A DNA stretch of 64,000 nt from Luteimonas viscosa. GTDB lineage: Bacteria; Pseudomonadota; Gammaproteobacteria; Xanthomonadales; Xanthomonadaceae. The notes below the pieces were generated by a model. That model did no database searches and had not been told where the DNA came from. It saw only the letters and a program-made list of their open reading frames with translations. Location: contig NZ_VTFT01000002.1 of assembly GCF_008244685.1 (NCBI RefSeq), forward strand, positions 434,001 through 498,000. The letters are read 5' to 3'. Both the position numbers and the translations under genes were made by a program. This document shows positions 22,083 through 31,208 of the stretch, piece after piece; within the stretch, counting starts at the first letter, position 1; each line of letters starts with the position of its first letter.

Positions 22083-24071
22083 ATGGGCTATTTCGTCACC
22101 GGCGCCACCGGCTTCATCGGCCGCTACCTCGTGGGCAACCTGCTCAGGCGCAAGGGCACGATCCACGTGCTGGTGCGCGAGGGCTCGCAGAAGAAGTTCG
22201 AGGCGATCGCGAAGCGGATGGGCTGGGACCGCAAGCGGGTGCTGCCGGTGGCGGGCGACATGACCGCGGCCAACTGCGGCCTCTCCGCCGCGCAGGTGCG
22301 CGCGCTCAAGGGCAAGGTGAAGCACTTCTTCCACCTCGCCGCGATCTACGACCTGACCGCGGGCGCGGAGGCGCAGCGGGCGGCGAACATCGAGGGCACG
22401 CAGTACGCGCTCGACCTGGCCGCCGCGCTCGAGGCCGGGTGCTTCCACCATGCGAGCTCGATCGCGGTGGCGGGACTGTATCCGGGCATCTTCCGCGAGG
22501 ACATGTTCGACGAGGCCGAAGGGCTCGACGATCCCTACCTGCGCACCAAGCACGAGGCCGAGCGCCTGGTGCGCAACGAGACGCGGCTGAAGTGGCGCGT
22601 GTACCGGCCGGCGATGGTGGTGGGCCACTCGCAGACCGGCGAGATCGACAAGATCGACGGGCCGTACTACTTCTTCACCCTGATCAAGAAGCTGCGGCAG
22701 ATGCTGCCGCCGTGGATGCCGGTGCTGGGCATCGAGGGCGGGCGCATCAACATCGTGCCGGTGGATTTCGTGGCCGATGCGATGGACCACATCGCGCACA
22801 AGCCGCGGCTCGACGGCCATACCTTCCACCTCACCGATCCCGAGCCGCTGCGCGTGGGCGAGGTGCTCAACGCCTTCTGCCGCGCCGGCCACGCGCCGGA
22901 GATGACCATGCGCATCGACGCGCGCATGTTCGCCTTCGTGCCCTCGGCGATCCGGGGCGCGGTCGGCAACCTGCCGCCGGTGAAGCGTTTCGTCGGCATG
23001 CTGCTGCGCGACTTCCGCATTCCGAAGCAGGTGCTGAAATTCGTCACCTATCCCACCCGTTTCGACAGTCGCGAGACCGAGCGCGCGCTCAAGGGCAGCG
23101 GCATCTCGGTGCCGCCGCTGGAATCGTACGCGTGGCGGTTGTGGGACTACTGGGAGCGCCACCTCGACCCGGACCTGTTCATCGACCGCACGCTCAAGGG
23201 CAAGGTGCGCAACAAGGTGGTGGTGATCACCGGCGGCTCGTCGGGGATCGGGCTGTCCACCGCGAAGCGCGTGGCCGAGGCCGGTGCGGTGACGGTGATC
23301 GTCGCGCGCGGCGAGGAGGAACTGTTCAAGGCGCGCGACGAAATGAAGGCCGCCGGAGGCAAGGTGTTCGCCTACACCGCGGACCTGGCCGACATGGCCG
23401 ACTGCGACCGGCTGGTGGCGAAGATCCTGGAAGAGCACGGCCACGTCGACGTGCTGGTGAACAACGCCGGGCGTTCGATCCGGCGCTCGATCGAGCTCAG
23501 CTACGACCGCTTCCACGATTTCGAACGCACCATGCAGCTCAACTACTTCGGCAGCCTGCGCCTGATCATGGGCTTCATGCCGGTGATGACGAAGCGGCGC
23601 AAGGGCCACATCATCAACATCAGCTCGATCGGCGTGCTGGCCAGTTCGCCGCGGTTCTCGGCCTACGTGGCCTCGAAGGCGGCGCTGGATGCGTTCAGCC
23701 GCTGCGCGCAGGGCGAGCTGTCGGGCAAGGGCATCAGCTTCACCACGATCAACATGCCGCTGGTGAAGACGCCGATGATCGCGCCAACCAAGATGTACGA
23801 CAGTGTGCCGACGCTGACCCCGGAAGAGGCCGCGGACCTGGTGGTGAAGGGGATCATCGAACGCCCGACCCGGATCGCCACGCGCCTGGGGATCTTCTCG
23901 GCATTGCTCAACGCGGTCGCGCCCAAGGCCTACGAGGTGGTGATGAGCACCGCGTTCGAGCTGTTCCCGGATTCGGCCGCGGCCAGGGGCGACCGCGCCG
24001 CGCTCAAGGACGAGACGCCGAGCCAGGAGCAGATCGCGTTCGCGGCGATGATGCGCGGCGTGCACTGGTAG
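22083..24071 (+). CDS. Two-domain fatty acyl-CoA reductase (Marinobacter Maqu_2507-type), alcohol-forming
   Basis: 662 residues. N-terminal extended SDR domain (1-370): MGYFVTGATGFIGRYLVGNL with the NADPH-binding GxxGxxG, and YLRTKHEAE with the Tyr-x-x-x-Lys pair. C-terminal classical SDR domain (about 380-640): VVVITGGSSGIGLSTAKRVA, NNAGRSIRRSIELSYDRFHD, INISSIGVLASSPRFSAYVA with SKAALDAFSRCA. Length, domain order and the final AAMMRGVHW closely resemble the Marinobacter reductase that converts fatty acyl-CoA to fatty alcohol. The gene is divergent from ACBP. Start at 22083 gives the Rossmann fold directly at the N-terminus; the longer frame was rejected. The product is inferred to feed wax-ester or alcohol formation. 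Confidence 0.88.
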   Translation: MGYFVTGATGFIGRYLVGNLLRRKGTIHVLVREGSQKKFEAIAKRMGWDRKRVLPVAGDMTAANCGLSAAQVRALKGKVKHFFHLAAIYDLTAGAEAQRAANIEGTQYALDLAAALEAGCFHHASSIAVAGLYPGIFREDMFDEAEGLDDPYLRTKHEAERLVRNETRLKWRVYRPAMVVGHSQTGEIDKIDGPYYFFTLIKKLRQMLPPWMPVLGIEGGRINIVPVDFVADAMDHIAHKPRLDGHTFHLTDPEPLRVGEVLNAFCRAGHAPEMTMRIDARMFAFVPSAIRGAVGNLPPVKRFVGMLLRDFRIPKQVLKFVTYPTRFDSRETERALKGSGISVPPLESYAWRLWDYWERHLDPDLFIDRTLKGKVRNKVVVITGGSSGIGLSTAKRVAEAGAVTVIVARGEEELFKARDEMKAAGGKVFAYTADLADMADCDRLVAKILEEHGHVDVLVNNAGRSIRRSIELSYDRFHDFERTMQLNYFGSLRLIMGFMPVMTKRRKGHIINISSIGVLASSPRFSAYVASKAALDAFSRCAQGELSGKGISFTTINMPLVKTPMIAPTKMYDSVPTLTPEEAADLVVKGIIERPTRIATRLGIFSALLNAVAPKAYEVVMSTAFELFPDSAAARGDRAALKDETPSQEQIAFAAMMRGVHW

Positions 24072-24110
24072 CGCGCCGCGGGGCCGGCCTTGTTGCGGCC
24101 GGCGTCGGGT

Positions 24111-25133
24111 TCAGTACGAGCGGCACTGCCGGAAGCGCACGCTCGCGGTGCTGCCGGGCGGTGGGGTGAGCTGGATGCGCGACGACGCGAGGTCCTCGTA
24201 GCGTTCCATCAGCGGGCAGATGCGGGTGAAGGCATCGCCGTCGATCGACGAGAGCATGACCTGCAGGGTCGATTCGGTGGACCAGATGGCGCGGTCGACG
24301 TCGGGCAGGGTGGAAACCGCGGCCGCCACGTCGGCGCGCTGCTGTTCGATGCTGGCCGGGGCGTCGGGGGGCGCGGCCGCGGGCGCGGCGGCGGTTGTCT
24401 CCTGCGTGGTCGCGGAAGCCGCCGGCTCGACGCCAGCACCCGCCGCGGCGGAAGGTGCAGGCGCGGAAGGCGCCGCCGGCGCGGCTTCCGGTGGCGCCAC
24501 GGCCGCGGGCGCCTGCGACGGCGATGGCGATGGCGCGGGCGCCGGTGCCGGCGGGGCCGGCAACGCGAGCCAGATCGCCACGCCGGCGAGCAGCGCGAAC
24601 AGCCACGAGGAGAGCACCCGCTGGCGGGCGAGCGTCGCGGCCTTGGCGCGGATGCCGGCCAGTTGTTCGGCCGGCAGGAAATCGCGCAGCTGCGGCCACA
24701 GCGCGGGGCCGTCGAGCAGTTCGATGCGCTGCAGCGCCGCGACCGGGCGCGCGTCGTCGGTGATCCGGCCCTGGGTGAGCAGGAACCCGCCGGCGGCGCC
24801 CTTGAGTTCGATCGCGCGGGCCAGTTCGTTGACCGTCAGCCGCCCCAGCACGAACGCGCTGCCGTGCTTGCACGAGAGTAGCCAGTGCTCGCCGTTGCGC
24901 GCCAGCACGTAGTCGGTGTCGTCGGCGGCGTTGTCGCTGTCGACCAGGCGGCTGAATCCGCGGCGGGACAGGGCGTCGAGCACCATGTGGATGAAGCTGC
25001 GCCAGGACACGCCGGACAGCGCGGTGATGCCGGCGCGCGTCTCGTCGCGCCGCATCTGCACGGCGCGGAAGTAGAACGTCGCGACGCCGCCGATCAGCAG
25101 TGTCACGCCGATCGCGATCAGCCAGTTGGACAT
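24111..25133 (-). CDS. Membrane-anchored Mrr-like (restriction-endonuclease-fold) protein
   Basis: 340 residues. A first membrane helix at the N-terminus (MSNWLIAIGVTLLIGGVATF) is followed by an Mrr-like PD-(D/E)xK fold: FIHMVLDALSRRGF, YVLARNGEHWLLSCKHGSAF, LGRLTVNELARAIELKGAAG and GFLLTQGRITDDA. A second helix (VLSSWLFALLAGVAIWLALP) leads to a long Ala/Pro/Ser linker and a small C-terminal domain. The C-K in SCKHGS sits where the catalytic lysine falls in Mrr, but the Asp/Glu partners are not clear, so nuclease activity is doubtful. It is on the opposite strand to the reductase, converging at 24071/24111. It may be a sensor or adaptor rather than an enzyme. Confidence 0.75.
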   Translation of the reverse strand: MSNWLIAIGVTLLIGGVATFYFRAVQMRRDETRAGITALSGVSWRSFIHMVLDALSRRGFSRLVDSDNAADDTDYVLARNGEHWLLSCKHGSAFVLGRLTVNELARAIELKGAAGGFLLTQGRITDDARPVAALQRIELLDGPALWPQLRDFLPAEQLAGIRAKAATLARQRVLSSWLFALLAGVAIWLALPAPPAPAPAPSPSPSQAPAAVAPPEAAPAAPSAPAPSAAAGAGVEPAASATTQETTAAAPAAAPPDAPASIEQQRADVAAAVSTLPDVDRAIWSTESTLQVMLSSIDGDAFTRICPLMERYEDLASSRIQLTPPPGSTASVRFRQCRSY

Positions 25134-25404
25134 CGTTCGCCCGGGTTGCGAGGGGCGCAAAGCATACCGGAATCGAGCTCAACGTACGGTGGCCGGGGCG
25201 CGGCTTCCGGACGGGCGCCGCGCCGGTGCTGGCCGGGTTCGCCAGGCCGCGCGCCGGGTGCGGGGCGGTGCGACCGGACTGCCATCGCCATCCGGCGCCG
25301 TCGACCCGCAAGCGGAAGCTGCGGACGGGCCTTGCCCGATCGATCCGGTCGAGTGGGGGCGGCGACGGGGCGCCGCCGCCGCCGGCTCGATCAGGTCGGC
25401 TGGA

Positions 25405-25998
25405 TCAGGCCGGGGTCTTCTTCGCGGCCTTGCGCGGGGCCTTCTTCGCCGCCTTGCCTGCCGGCTTCGCCGCCGTCGTGGCGCGGGCAGGGCCGGCGCG
25501 CCTGGCCGGCGTCTTGCGGGCGGGCGCCGCCTTGCGAACGGACGCCGCCTTGCGGGCGCTGCCGCCTCGCTGCCGGCGCAGTTCCGCGGTCAGGGTGTCG
25601 ACGCGGCTGGCGAGGTCGCGCAGGTCGTCGCGCCCGGGGACGCCGAGGCTCACCAGCGCCTTCTGCACGCGCCCCTCGAACACCTTCTCCAGCCGGTCCC
25701 AGGTATCGGCGGCGCGCTCGCGCGCCTGGCCGACGCGACTGCCGACCGCATCGCGCACTTCCTCGGCGCGGTGGCCGGCGAACCTGCGGGCGGTGTTCTC
25801 CAGGGTCACGCCTTCCTTGACCAGGCCTTCGAACAGCTTGGTGCCCTCGGCCTGCGCGCGCCCGAACGCGCCCACGCCGGCGAGCCAGATCTGCTGCGCC
25901 GATTCGCTCAGCGATTTCGACAGGCGCTCGGCCTGCGCCTGGGCATCGGCCTTGCCGCCGGTGCCGGACTTCTTCGAGGTCTTCTTGAACTTCGCCAT
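25405..25998 (-). CDS. Phasin-family protein with histone H1-like tail (PhaF-type)
   Basis: 197 residues. The phasin domain (about 20-135) reads SESAQQIWLAGVGAFGRAQA, GTKLFEGLVKEGVTLENTA and DTWDRLEKVFEGRVQKAL, then GVPGRDDLRDLASRVDTLTA. The tail (about 145-197) is KKAAPARK/AAKPAGKAAKK-type, like histone H1 and PhaF of Pseudomonas. PhaF-type phasins coat polyhydroxyalkanoate granules and bind DNA, helping granule partition at division. The gene follows the patatin gene by 58 bp on the same strand. A granule role is supported by family and neighbours; no PHA synthase is present here. Confidence 0.9.
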   Translation of the reverse strand: MAKFKKTSKKSGTGGKADAQAQAERLSKSLSESAQQIWLAGVGAFGRAQAEGTKLFEGLVKEGVTLENTARRFAGHRAEEVRDAVGSRVGQARERAADTWDRLEKVFEGRVQKALVSLGVPGRDDLRDLASRVDTLTAELRRQRGGSARKAASVRKAAPARKTPARRAGPARATTAAKPAGKAAKKAPRKAAKKTPA

Positions 25999-26056
25999 GT
26001 GCCCTCCGATGGGCGACGGGTGTCGGGTGGGAGCGTGGCGGCGCACGCTAGAGCAA

Positions 26057-27343
26057 TCACACCACGCGGCGCGTCGAGCGCGTGCGACGACGCGGCGACG
26101 GCGCAGGCGCCAGCAGGCGTTCGGCATCGTCGAGCGCGCGGCGCAGGCGCGCGGTGGTCTCGGTGCTGCGCGGCGGCGGTGGCTGCAGCGAATCGAGGAT
26201 GCTCCGCTGCGGATCGGCCAGCAGCTCTTCCCGCAGCCGCAGCCCGTGCGCGGCCAGCACCGGGCGCAGTTCGGCGGCGCGTGCGCGCAGGTCGGCGCGG
26301 GTATTGCGGTAGGCGAGCTCGCACACGCGCTGGCGCGCGGAAAAACTGAACAGGTTGATGGAGAACAGTTCGCTGTCGCCGGCGTTGGGTTCGAACACCA
26401 GCTGATCGACCTCCGGGTATTGCTGCGGGTATTTCTCCATGCCGATCTGCATGCGCGACTGCAGCAGCGTGCGCAGGGTCTGCGACAGCACCGCGGGCAG
26501 CCCGCCCTCGGCCAGGCCGAGGGGCTCGGCCTCGCCCGAACGGCGTGGCGCGCGCGACGCATCGAACGGCACCAGCGGGTTGATCCCGATCATCAGGTCG
26601 ATGCCGCGCTCGAGCACGGTCGAGGCGTGCATGGTCCGGCGCAGCGCGCCGTCGAGGAAATGCCGGCCGTTGATCTCCACCGGCGGATACAGGCCGGGCA
26701 GTGCGCCGCTGGCCTGGACCGCCTTCGAGATCGGCACGTCGTCCCAGCCCGGTTCGCCGAAACGCACCGCCTCGCCGGTGTCGAGGTCGACGGCGACCAC
26801 GAACAGGTCGGTGTCGAGATTGCGGAAATCGTTGCTGCGCCCGCGCCGCGACAGCACGTCGTGCAGGAAGCGCTCGAGCGCGCGGTTGTCGAACATGCCG
26901 GTCGGCAGCAACCCGCCGAAGCGCGCCATCAGTTCGGACCAGCGCAGCGCCCGCGCCGGATGCGCCGCCAGGCGCCGCCCCCAGGCCAGCGACAGCGCCG
27001 GCAGCCGCGCCATGCGCCGCAGGTATTCGCCGGTGTTGGGCCGCAGGAAGGTCTCGGGGCGGAAACCGATGTCGTCGCTGGTACCGGTGATGAAGCCGCG
27101 GCACATTTCCTCGGTGCCGATGCGGTTGGCCAGGCCCGCGGCGAGGAACGCGCCGCTGCTGACGCCGACGTAGCAGTCCAGCCGGGTCAGGTCCAGGCCC
27201 TCGATGGCCTCGTCGATCGCCCGCAGCGCGCCGAGTTCGTACATCGCGCCGATCGGGCCGCCGCCGGCGATCGCCAGGCCGATCCGCGGCGTCCGGCGGG
27301 CGGGGTGCTTGCTACGTTTGCGCGCCGGGTGGAGGGAGAGCAT
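26057..27343 (-). CDS. Patatin-like phospholipase/lipid hydrolase
   Basis: 428 residues. Patatin signatures are complete: oxyanion loop GLAIAGGGPIGAMYELGAL (about 22-40), nucleophile in CYVGVSSGAFLAAGLAN (GxSxG with Ser in GVSSG) and catalytic Asp in FLDGALRRT, part of the D-G-A/G motif. Patatins hydrolyse acyl esters of lipids; related proteins occur in PHA and lipid-inclusion gene groups. It shares orientation with the phasin. The N-terminus is basic without a signal peptide, so it is probably cytoplasmic. Upstream it is divergent from the FFLEELY gene, 86 bp away. Confidence 0.92.
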   Translation of the reverse strand: MLSLHPARKRSKHPARRTPRIGLAIAGGGPIGAMYELGALRAIDEAIEGLDLTRLDCYVGVSSGAFLAAGLANRIGTEEMCRGFITGTSDDIGFRPETFLRPNTGEYLRRMARLPALSLAWGRRLAAHPARALRWSELMARFGGLLPTGMFDNRALERFLHDVLSRRGRSNDFRNLDTDLFVVAVDLDTGEAVRFGEPGWDDVPISKAVQASGALPGLYPPVEINGRHFLDGALRRTMHASTVLERGIDLMIGINPLVPFDASRAPRRSGEAEPLGLAEGGLPAVLSQTLRTLLQSRMQIGMEKYPQQYPEVDQLVFEPNAGDSELFSINLFSFSARQRVCELAYRNTRADLRARAAELRPVLAAHGLRLREELLADPQRSILDSLQPPPPRSTETTARLRRALDDAERLLAPAPSPRRRTRSTRRVV

Positions 27344-27429
27344 GGGCGACGGCCACTGGGTGTGGCCGGAGTGTAGCGGACGCGATCCGACGGCTTGCTC
27401 GAAACGCGCGACGCCCGCAGGATGTGGGC

Positions 27430-28146
27430 ATGACGTCGGAAGATTCGGATCGGCTCGGTCGCGAGCTGGCGCGCCACCAGGCCCTGCACGATCCCCGCCG
27501 CGAGCCGCGCAACGCCCTGCGCTGGCTGCCCGAGCTGCGTCGCTGGCAGGCCGAACGGCTGCAGCGCAGCTTCCGCCATTTCATGCACGACCCGCAGCGG
27601 GCGCCGGCGGCGGAGTTCTTCCTCGACGACGTCTACGCCGACCGCGACTTCACCCGCCGCGACGCCGACATCGCACGGGTGATCCCGATGATGCGGCGGC
27701 TGCTGCCGAAGAAGCTGCTGGGCACGATCGCCGACGCGATCGAGCTGGGCGCGCTGACGCAGGAGCTCGACCTGGCGATGGCCGAAGCGCTGCAGGACCT
27801 CGCGCCGCGGCGGCGCCGGCTCGACGCCGCGCTGTATGGCGAGGCCTATCGCGAGGTGGGGCAGGCGAAGCTGCGCGCGCGCCAGATCGCGCTGATCGGC
27901 CGGGTCGGGCGCGGCTTCGGCAGCGCGCTGCAGATGTCCGGGGTGGCGACGCTGCTGGCGTTCTCGCGCGGGCCGGCGAAGCTGGCCGGGCTGAGCGAAT
28001 TGCAGGGCTTCCTGGAGCGCGGCTTCGCCGCGTTCGAATCGCTCGACGATGCGGACGCCTTCGTCGCCGAGATCGAGCGGGACGAGGCGCTGGCGTCGCG
28101 GCGGCTGTTCGCTGCCGAGGACGATCCGTTCAGGTTCGACGACTGA
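27430..28146 (+). CDS. FFLEELY-motif protein
   Basis: 238 residues, mostly helical. The phrase AAEFFLDDVYADRDFTRRDA, followed by DIARVIPMMRRLLPKKLLGT, is the defining motif of the 'FFLEELY motif protein' family (here FFLDDVY) found in Xanthomonas, Pseudomonas and relatives. No function is established for it that I know of. The last 50 residues include AFESLDDADAFVAEIERDEA. The start is the ATG at 27430; a GTG six bases earlier is possible. Its place between patatin and PHA-granule genes suggests a lipid-granule link, which is inference. Confidence 0.8.
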   Translation: MTSEDSDRLGRELARHQALHDPRREPRNALRWLPELRRWQAERLQRSFRHFMHDPQRAPAAEFFLDDVYADRDFTRRDADIARVIPMMRRLLPKKLLGTIADAIELGALTQELDLAMAEALQDLAPRRRRLDAALYGEAYREVGQAKLRARQIALIGRVGRGFGSALQMSGVATLLAFSRGPAKLAGLSELQGFLERGFAAFESLDDADAFVAEIERDEALASRRLFAAEDDPFRFDD

Positions 28147-28182
28147 GGCGGACGCGCGCCGGCGGCGCGAACGGCCACGCGG

Positions 28183-28455
28183 CTAGAACTTCTCGCTCAG
28201 CACTCGCCGGATCTCGGCCTCGATCGGCCCCTTCATGGCCGACAGCAGGAAGCCGAGCGTGGCGGTGACGTGCAACTGCTCGGGTTCCAGCGCGATCCGG
28301 CCGTCCACCCCGGAACGGGTGAAGCGCAGGGTGTCGCCGTCCCAGCGGTAATCCACGTCGAACCGTTCGGACAGTGTCTTCGCCACCTGCTCGACGGCCT
28401 TGCGGGCCTTGCCCGCGGGCAGGGTGTGGGTGTGGCGGATGTCGATCGCGGACAT
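28183..28455 (-). CDS. Putative polyhydroxyalkanoic-acid-system protein (PHA_gran_rgn family)
   Basis: 90 residues: MSAIDIRHTHTLPAGKARKA, then VEQVAKTLSERFDVDYRWDG, DTLRFTRSGVDGRIALEPEQ and ending GFLLSAMKGPIEAEIRRVLS. The opening (IxIxxxHxLpxxxArxxVe.xAxxLxxrFdv...W.gd.l.F.R.GvdG.I) matches the small PHA granule-region family often encoded near phasins. Cytoplasmic, function unknown. Start at 28455 is chosen over 28542 because the longer frame adds sequence unlike the family. It faces the FFLEELY gene with 36 bp between stops. Confidence 0.88.
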   Translation of the reverse strand: MSAIDIRHTHTLPAGKARKAVEQVAKTLSERFDVDYRWDGDTLRFTRSGVDGRIALEPEQLHVTATLGFLLSAMKGPIEAEIRRVLSEKF

Positions 28456-28560
28456 GATGCGTGGCGCCTGCGCGTGGAGTGGTGCGCCATTCTGCGACGG
28501 GACCGCGGCGTTCACCAAACCCGGCGGCGACGCTGCCCGCACATGCTAGATTGCCGCGCC

Positions 28561-29370
28561 ATGGAGTCCGTCAGACTGCGATTCGCCGACCAGGGCCGGG
28601 AAGACCGGCTGCTGGCGATCGGCGTGCACGGCCTGGGCCGGCGCGCAGGCGGTGCGCTCGAACTGGTCGAGGGGGGCGCCGGCGAGCCGGTGCGCCTGTG
28701 CGTGGATCGTCGCGGCGTGTGGCTGAATGTCGACGAGGGCGCGCCCGGCGTCCACGTGAACGGGCGCGAGGTGCGGCGCATGGCGATGCTGCGGGTCGGC
28801 GACGCGATCTACGTCGACGGCACCGAACTGCGCCTGGTCTCCCCGCAGCCGGTGAAGCTGCCGCCCGCGATCGAGACGGCGGCGCCTGCAGCGGACGCGC
28901 CGAACCTGCGCGTGGTGCTGCGCGGCGTGGGCGGGCGCTTCCACGGTCGCTGCTTCACCCTGGAGCAGCCCAGGCTGGTGGGACGCCATCCCGAGGCCGA
29001 TATCCGCATCGACGATCCGGCGTTCGCCGATCGCCATGCGCGCCTGGAGCTGGTCGGCGACCAGGTGGTGCTGCGCGACCTGGGCTCGGCCGAGGGCAGC
29101 CTGGTCAACGGCGAGGCGGTGCGCGACGCGCTGCTCGAGGCGGGCGACCAGATCGTCTTCGACGGCCACCACCGCTTCGTGGTCGAGGCGCCGCGGCGGC
29201 GGCCGGCGGAGGCGGATGTCGAGGCGGTGCCGGACGACTCCGCGCCGGCCGCGCTGCCGGCACCGGCACCCGGACGCAGTGGCCACGTTTCGCGCCTGCC
29301 GTGGCTGCTGCTCGCCGCGGTCGGCATCGCCCTGCTGCTGGCGGCGCTGCTGCTGTTCGGCTCAGGCTGA
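28561..29370 (+). CDS. FHA-domain protein with C-terminal membrane anchor
   Basis: 269 residues. Two FHA-like modules: a degenerate one at about 20-100, and a clear one at about 118-205 with RLVGRHPEADIRIDDPAFAD followed by RHARLELVGDQVVLRDLGSA and EGSLVNGEAVRDALLEAGDQ. The R, S/D-x-x-H-A and N-G positions of phosphothreonine-binding FHA domains are visible in the second. A Pro/Ala linker leads to one C-terminal helix (LPWLLLAAVGIALLLAALLL). It likely reads a Ser/Thr kinase signal at the inner membrane. It overlaps the end of msrQ by nine bases on the opposite strand. Partner kinase not visible. Confidence 0.85.
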   Translation: MESVRLRFADQGREDRLLAIGVHGLGRRAGGALELVEGGAGEPVRLCVDRRGVWLNVDEGAPGVHVNGREVRRMAMLRVGDAIYVDGTELRLVSPQPVKLPPAIETAAPAADAPNLRVVLRGVGGRFHGRCFTLEQPRLVGRHPEADIRIDDPAFADRHARLELVGDQVVLRDLGSAEGSLVNGEAVRDALLEAGDQIVFDGHHRFVVEAPRRRPAEADVEAVPDDSAPAALPAPAPGRSGHVSRLPWLLLAAVGIALLLAALLLFGSG

Positions 29371-29997
29371 GGCTGAGGTCGCGCGCGGAGGCCGCTTCGC
29401 CAGCCGTTTCCACAACCGCCAGCCCAGCAGCAGCGCCAGGATCGTGGCGTACAGCAACGGCTCGCGGTAGTCGGACTTGACGATCCACCAGAAGTGCAGC
29501 ACCGCCAGCACGGCGATCGCGTACACCAGCCGGTGCAGGCGCCCCCAGTTGCGTCCGAGCCGGCGCATCCAGCCGCGGGTGGAGGTCACCGCCAGCGGCA
29601 CCAGCAGCAGCCAGGCGGCGAAGCCGACGGTGATGTAGGGGCGCTTGACGATCTCCTCGAACAGCTGCGCCCAGTAGCCGCGCAGGTCGAGCCCGAGGTA
29701 GGCGGCCAGGTGCAGGCTGGCGTAGGCGAACGCGTACAGGCCCAGCATGCGCCGGAACTGCAGCAGCCACGGCTGCCCGGTCAGTTGCCGCAATGGCGTG
29801 ATCGCCAGGGTGATCAGCAGGAAACGCAGCGCCCACAGCCCGAGCTCGTGTTCGATCGCGGCGACGGGATCGGCGCCGAGCGCATCGATATCGGCTTCGC
29901 TGAAGACCTGCCAGAAGCGCCAGCCCAGCAGGGACAGCGGCGTGAGCGCCAGGGCGTGGACGGCGACCTTGGCGGCAGTGAGGGCGCGGGGCGTCAT
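29362..29997 (-). CDS. msrQ: MsrQ, heme-binding membrane subunit of the MsrPQ methionine sulfoxide reductase
   Basis: 211 residues with six predicted helices. Heme-ligand histidines are in LYAFAYASLHLAAYLGLDL and GRLHRLVYAIAVLAVLHFWW, with the ITLAITPLRQLTG loop typical of MsrQ (YedZ). MsrQ passes electrons from the inner membrane to periplasmic MsrP. The msrP gene lies 119 bp upstream on the same strand, so this is the normal msrPQ pair. Confidence 0.95.
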   Translation of the reverse strand: MTPRALTAAKVAVHALALTPLSLLGWRFWQVFSEADIDALGADPVAAIEHELGLWALRFLLITLAITPLRQLTGQPWLLQFRRMLGLYAFAYASLHLAAYLGLDLRGYWAQLFEEIVKRPYITVGFAAWLLLVPLAVTSTRGWMRRLGRNWGRLHRLVYAIAVLAVLHFWWIVKSDYREPLLYATILALLLGWRLWKRLAKRPPRATSASA

Positions 29998-30116
29998 GGC
30001 GGGCGGGTTCGCATGCGGATGCGGGGATTCAGGCGCACGGAGCGAGCAGCGGTGGCGCCGGGCTGCGGAGCTTCATGCGACGAGCCGCGTCGCGGCAGGG
30101 GCGTCGTCACGGACGG

Positions 30117-31085
30117 TCAGTACCAGCGCTTGAGGTCCATGCCCGCGTAGAGCGAGGCCACCTGGTCGCCGTAGCCGTTGAACAGGCGCGTGGGAATGCG
30201 GTCGGCGAACAGGCGGTTGCCGGTGCCGGCGATGCGGCGCTCGCTGCCCTGGCTCCAGCGCGGATGGTCGACGTCCGGATTGACGTTGCTGTAGAAGCCG
30301 TATTCCTCGGGCTGCAGCCGGTTCCACGCGGTGCGGGGCATCTTCTCGGTGAAGCGGATCTCGACGATCGACTTGATGCTCTTGAAGCCGTACTTCCAGG
30401 GCACCACAAGCCGCAGCGGCGCGCCGTTCTGCTGCGGCAGCGGCTTGCCGTACAGGCCGGTGGCGAGGAAGGTGAGCGGATGCATGGCCTCGTCGATGCG
30501 CAGGCCCTCGCGGTAGGGCCAGTCGATCGAGCGGAAGCGCACGCCCGGCATCTGCACCGGATCGGCGAGGGTGGTGAAGGCGACGTACTTCGCCTTGGAG
30601 GTCGGTTCGAACCGTTTCAGCACTTCCGCCAGCGGCACGCCCAGCCAGGGGATCACCATCGACCAGCCTTCGACGCAGCGCAGGCGGTAGATGCGCTCCT
30701 CCGGGGTCATGCCCTTGAGCAGATCGTCGAGGGCGACGGTGCCGGGCCTGGCGCATTCGCCGGAGACGGCGACGTTCCAGGGCGAGGTCCTGAGCGTCTT
30801 CGCCGCCTTCGACGGATCGGCCTTGTCGGTGCCGAACTCGTAGAAGTTGTTGTAGCTGGTGACGTCCTCGTAGCGGGTGAGCGGCTCGTCGGTACGGAAG
30901 CCGGATTTCGCCTGCGCCGGGGTGACCACTGCATTCGAGGGAGGCGGCGGTTCGGCCTCGGCACAACCTGCAAGGGGCAACAGCGATGCGCCGGCGAACG
31001 CCCCGAGCAGGCGTCGTCGCGCGCGGTACACCGTTTCATCGGTAACCGCCGAGGCGGGAATGGCGAGCACGCTGCGCAGGGACAT
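30117..31085 (-). CDS. msrP: MsrP, periplasmic molybdopterin methionine sulfoxide reductase
   Basis: 322 residues. Twin-arginine leader [20 protein letters not shown] at about 22-41; the final residues LLPLAGC also resemble a lipobox. Moly-cofactor features: [20 protein letters not shown], the Mo-ligand cysteine in [19 protein letters not shown], and [20 protein letters not shown] with [20 protein letters not shown]. MsrP repairs oxidised methionine in periplasmic proteins using electrons from MsrQ, encoded just downstream. Start at 31085 fits the Tat leader; the very long frame beyond it is antisense to serC and pheA. It is divergent from serC across 123 bp. Confidence 0.95.
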   Translation of the reverse strand: MSLRSVLAIPASAVTDETVYRARRRLLGAFAGASLLPLAGCAEAEPPPPSNAVVTPAQAKSGFRTDEPLTRYEDVTSYNNFYEFGTDKADPSKAAKTLRTSPWNVAVSGECARPGTVALDDLLKGMTPEERIYRLRCVEGWSMVIPWLGVPLAEVLKRFEPTSKAKYVAFTTLADPVQMPGVRFRSIDWPYREGLRIDEAMHPLTFLATGLYGKPLPQQNGAPLRLVVPWKYGFKSIKSIVEIRFTEKMPRTAWNRLQPEEYGFYSNVNPDVDHPRWSQGSERRIAGTGNRLFADRIPTRLFNGYGDQVASLYAGMDLKRWY

Positions 31086-31208
31086 GGAAGGTTTCCTCCG
31101 GAACTGCATCTTGGAGCATGCGGGGGCCAAAAAGTTGCACGCCCACGGCATTCGCTTGGTGCGCTGCGGCATACTAATGCGCTTCCTCCAACCGGCCCGT
31201 GAAGTCCG

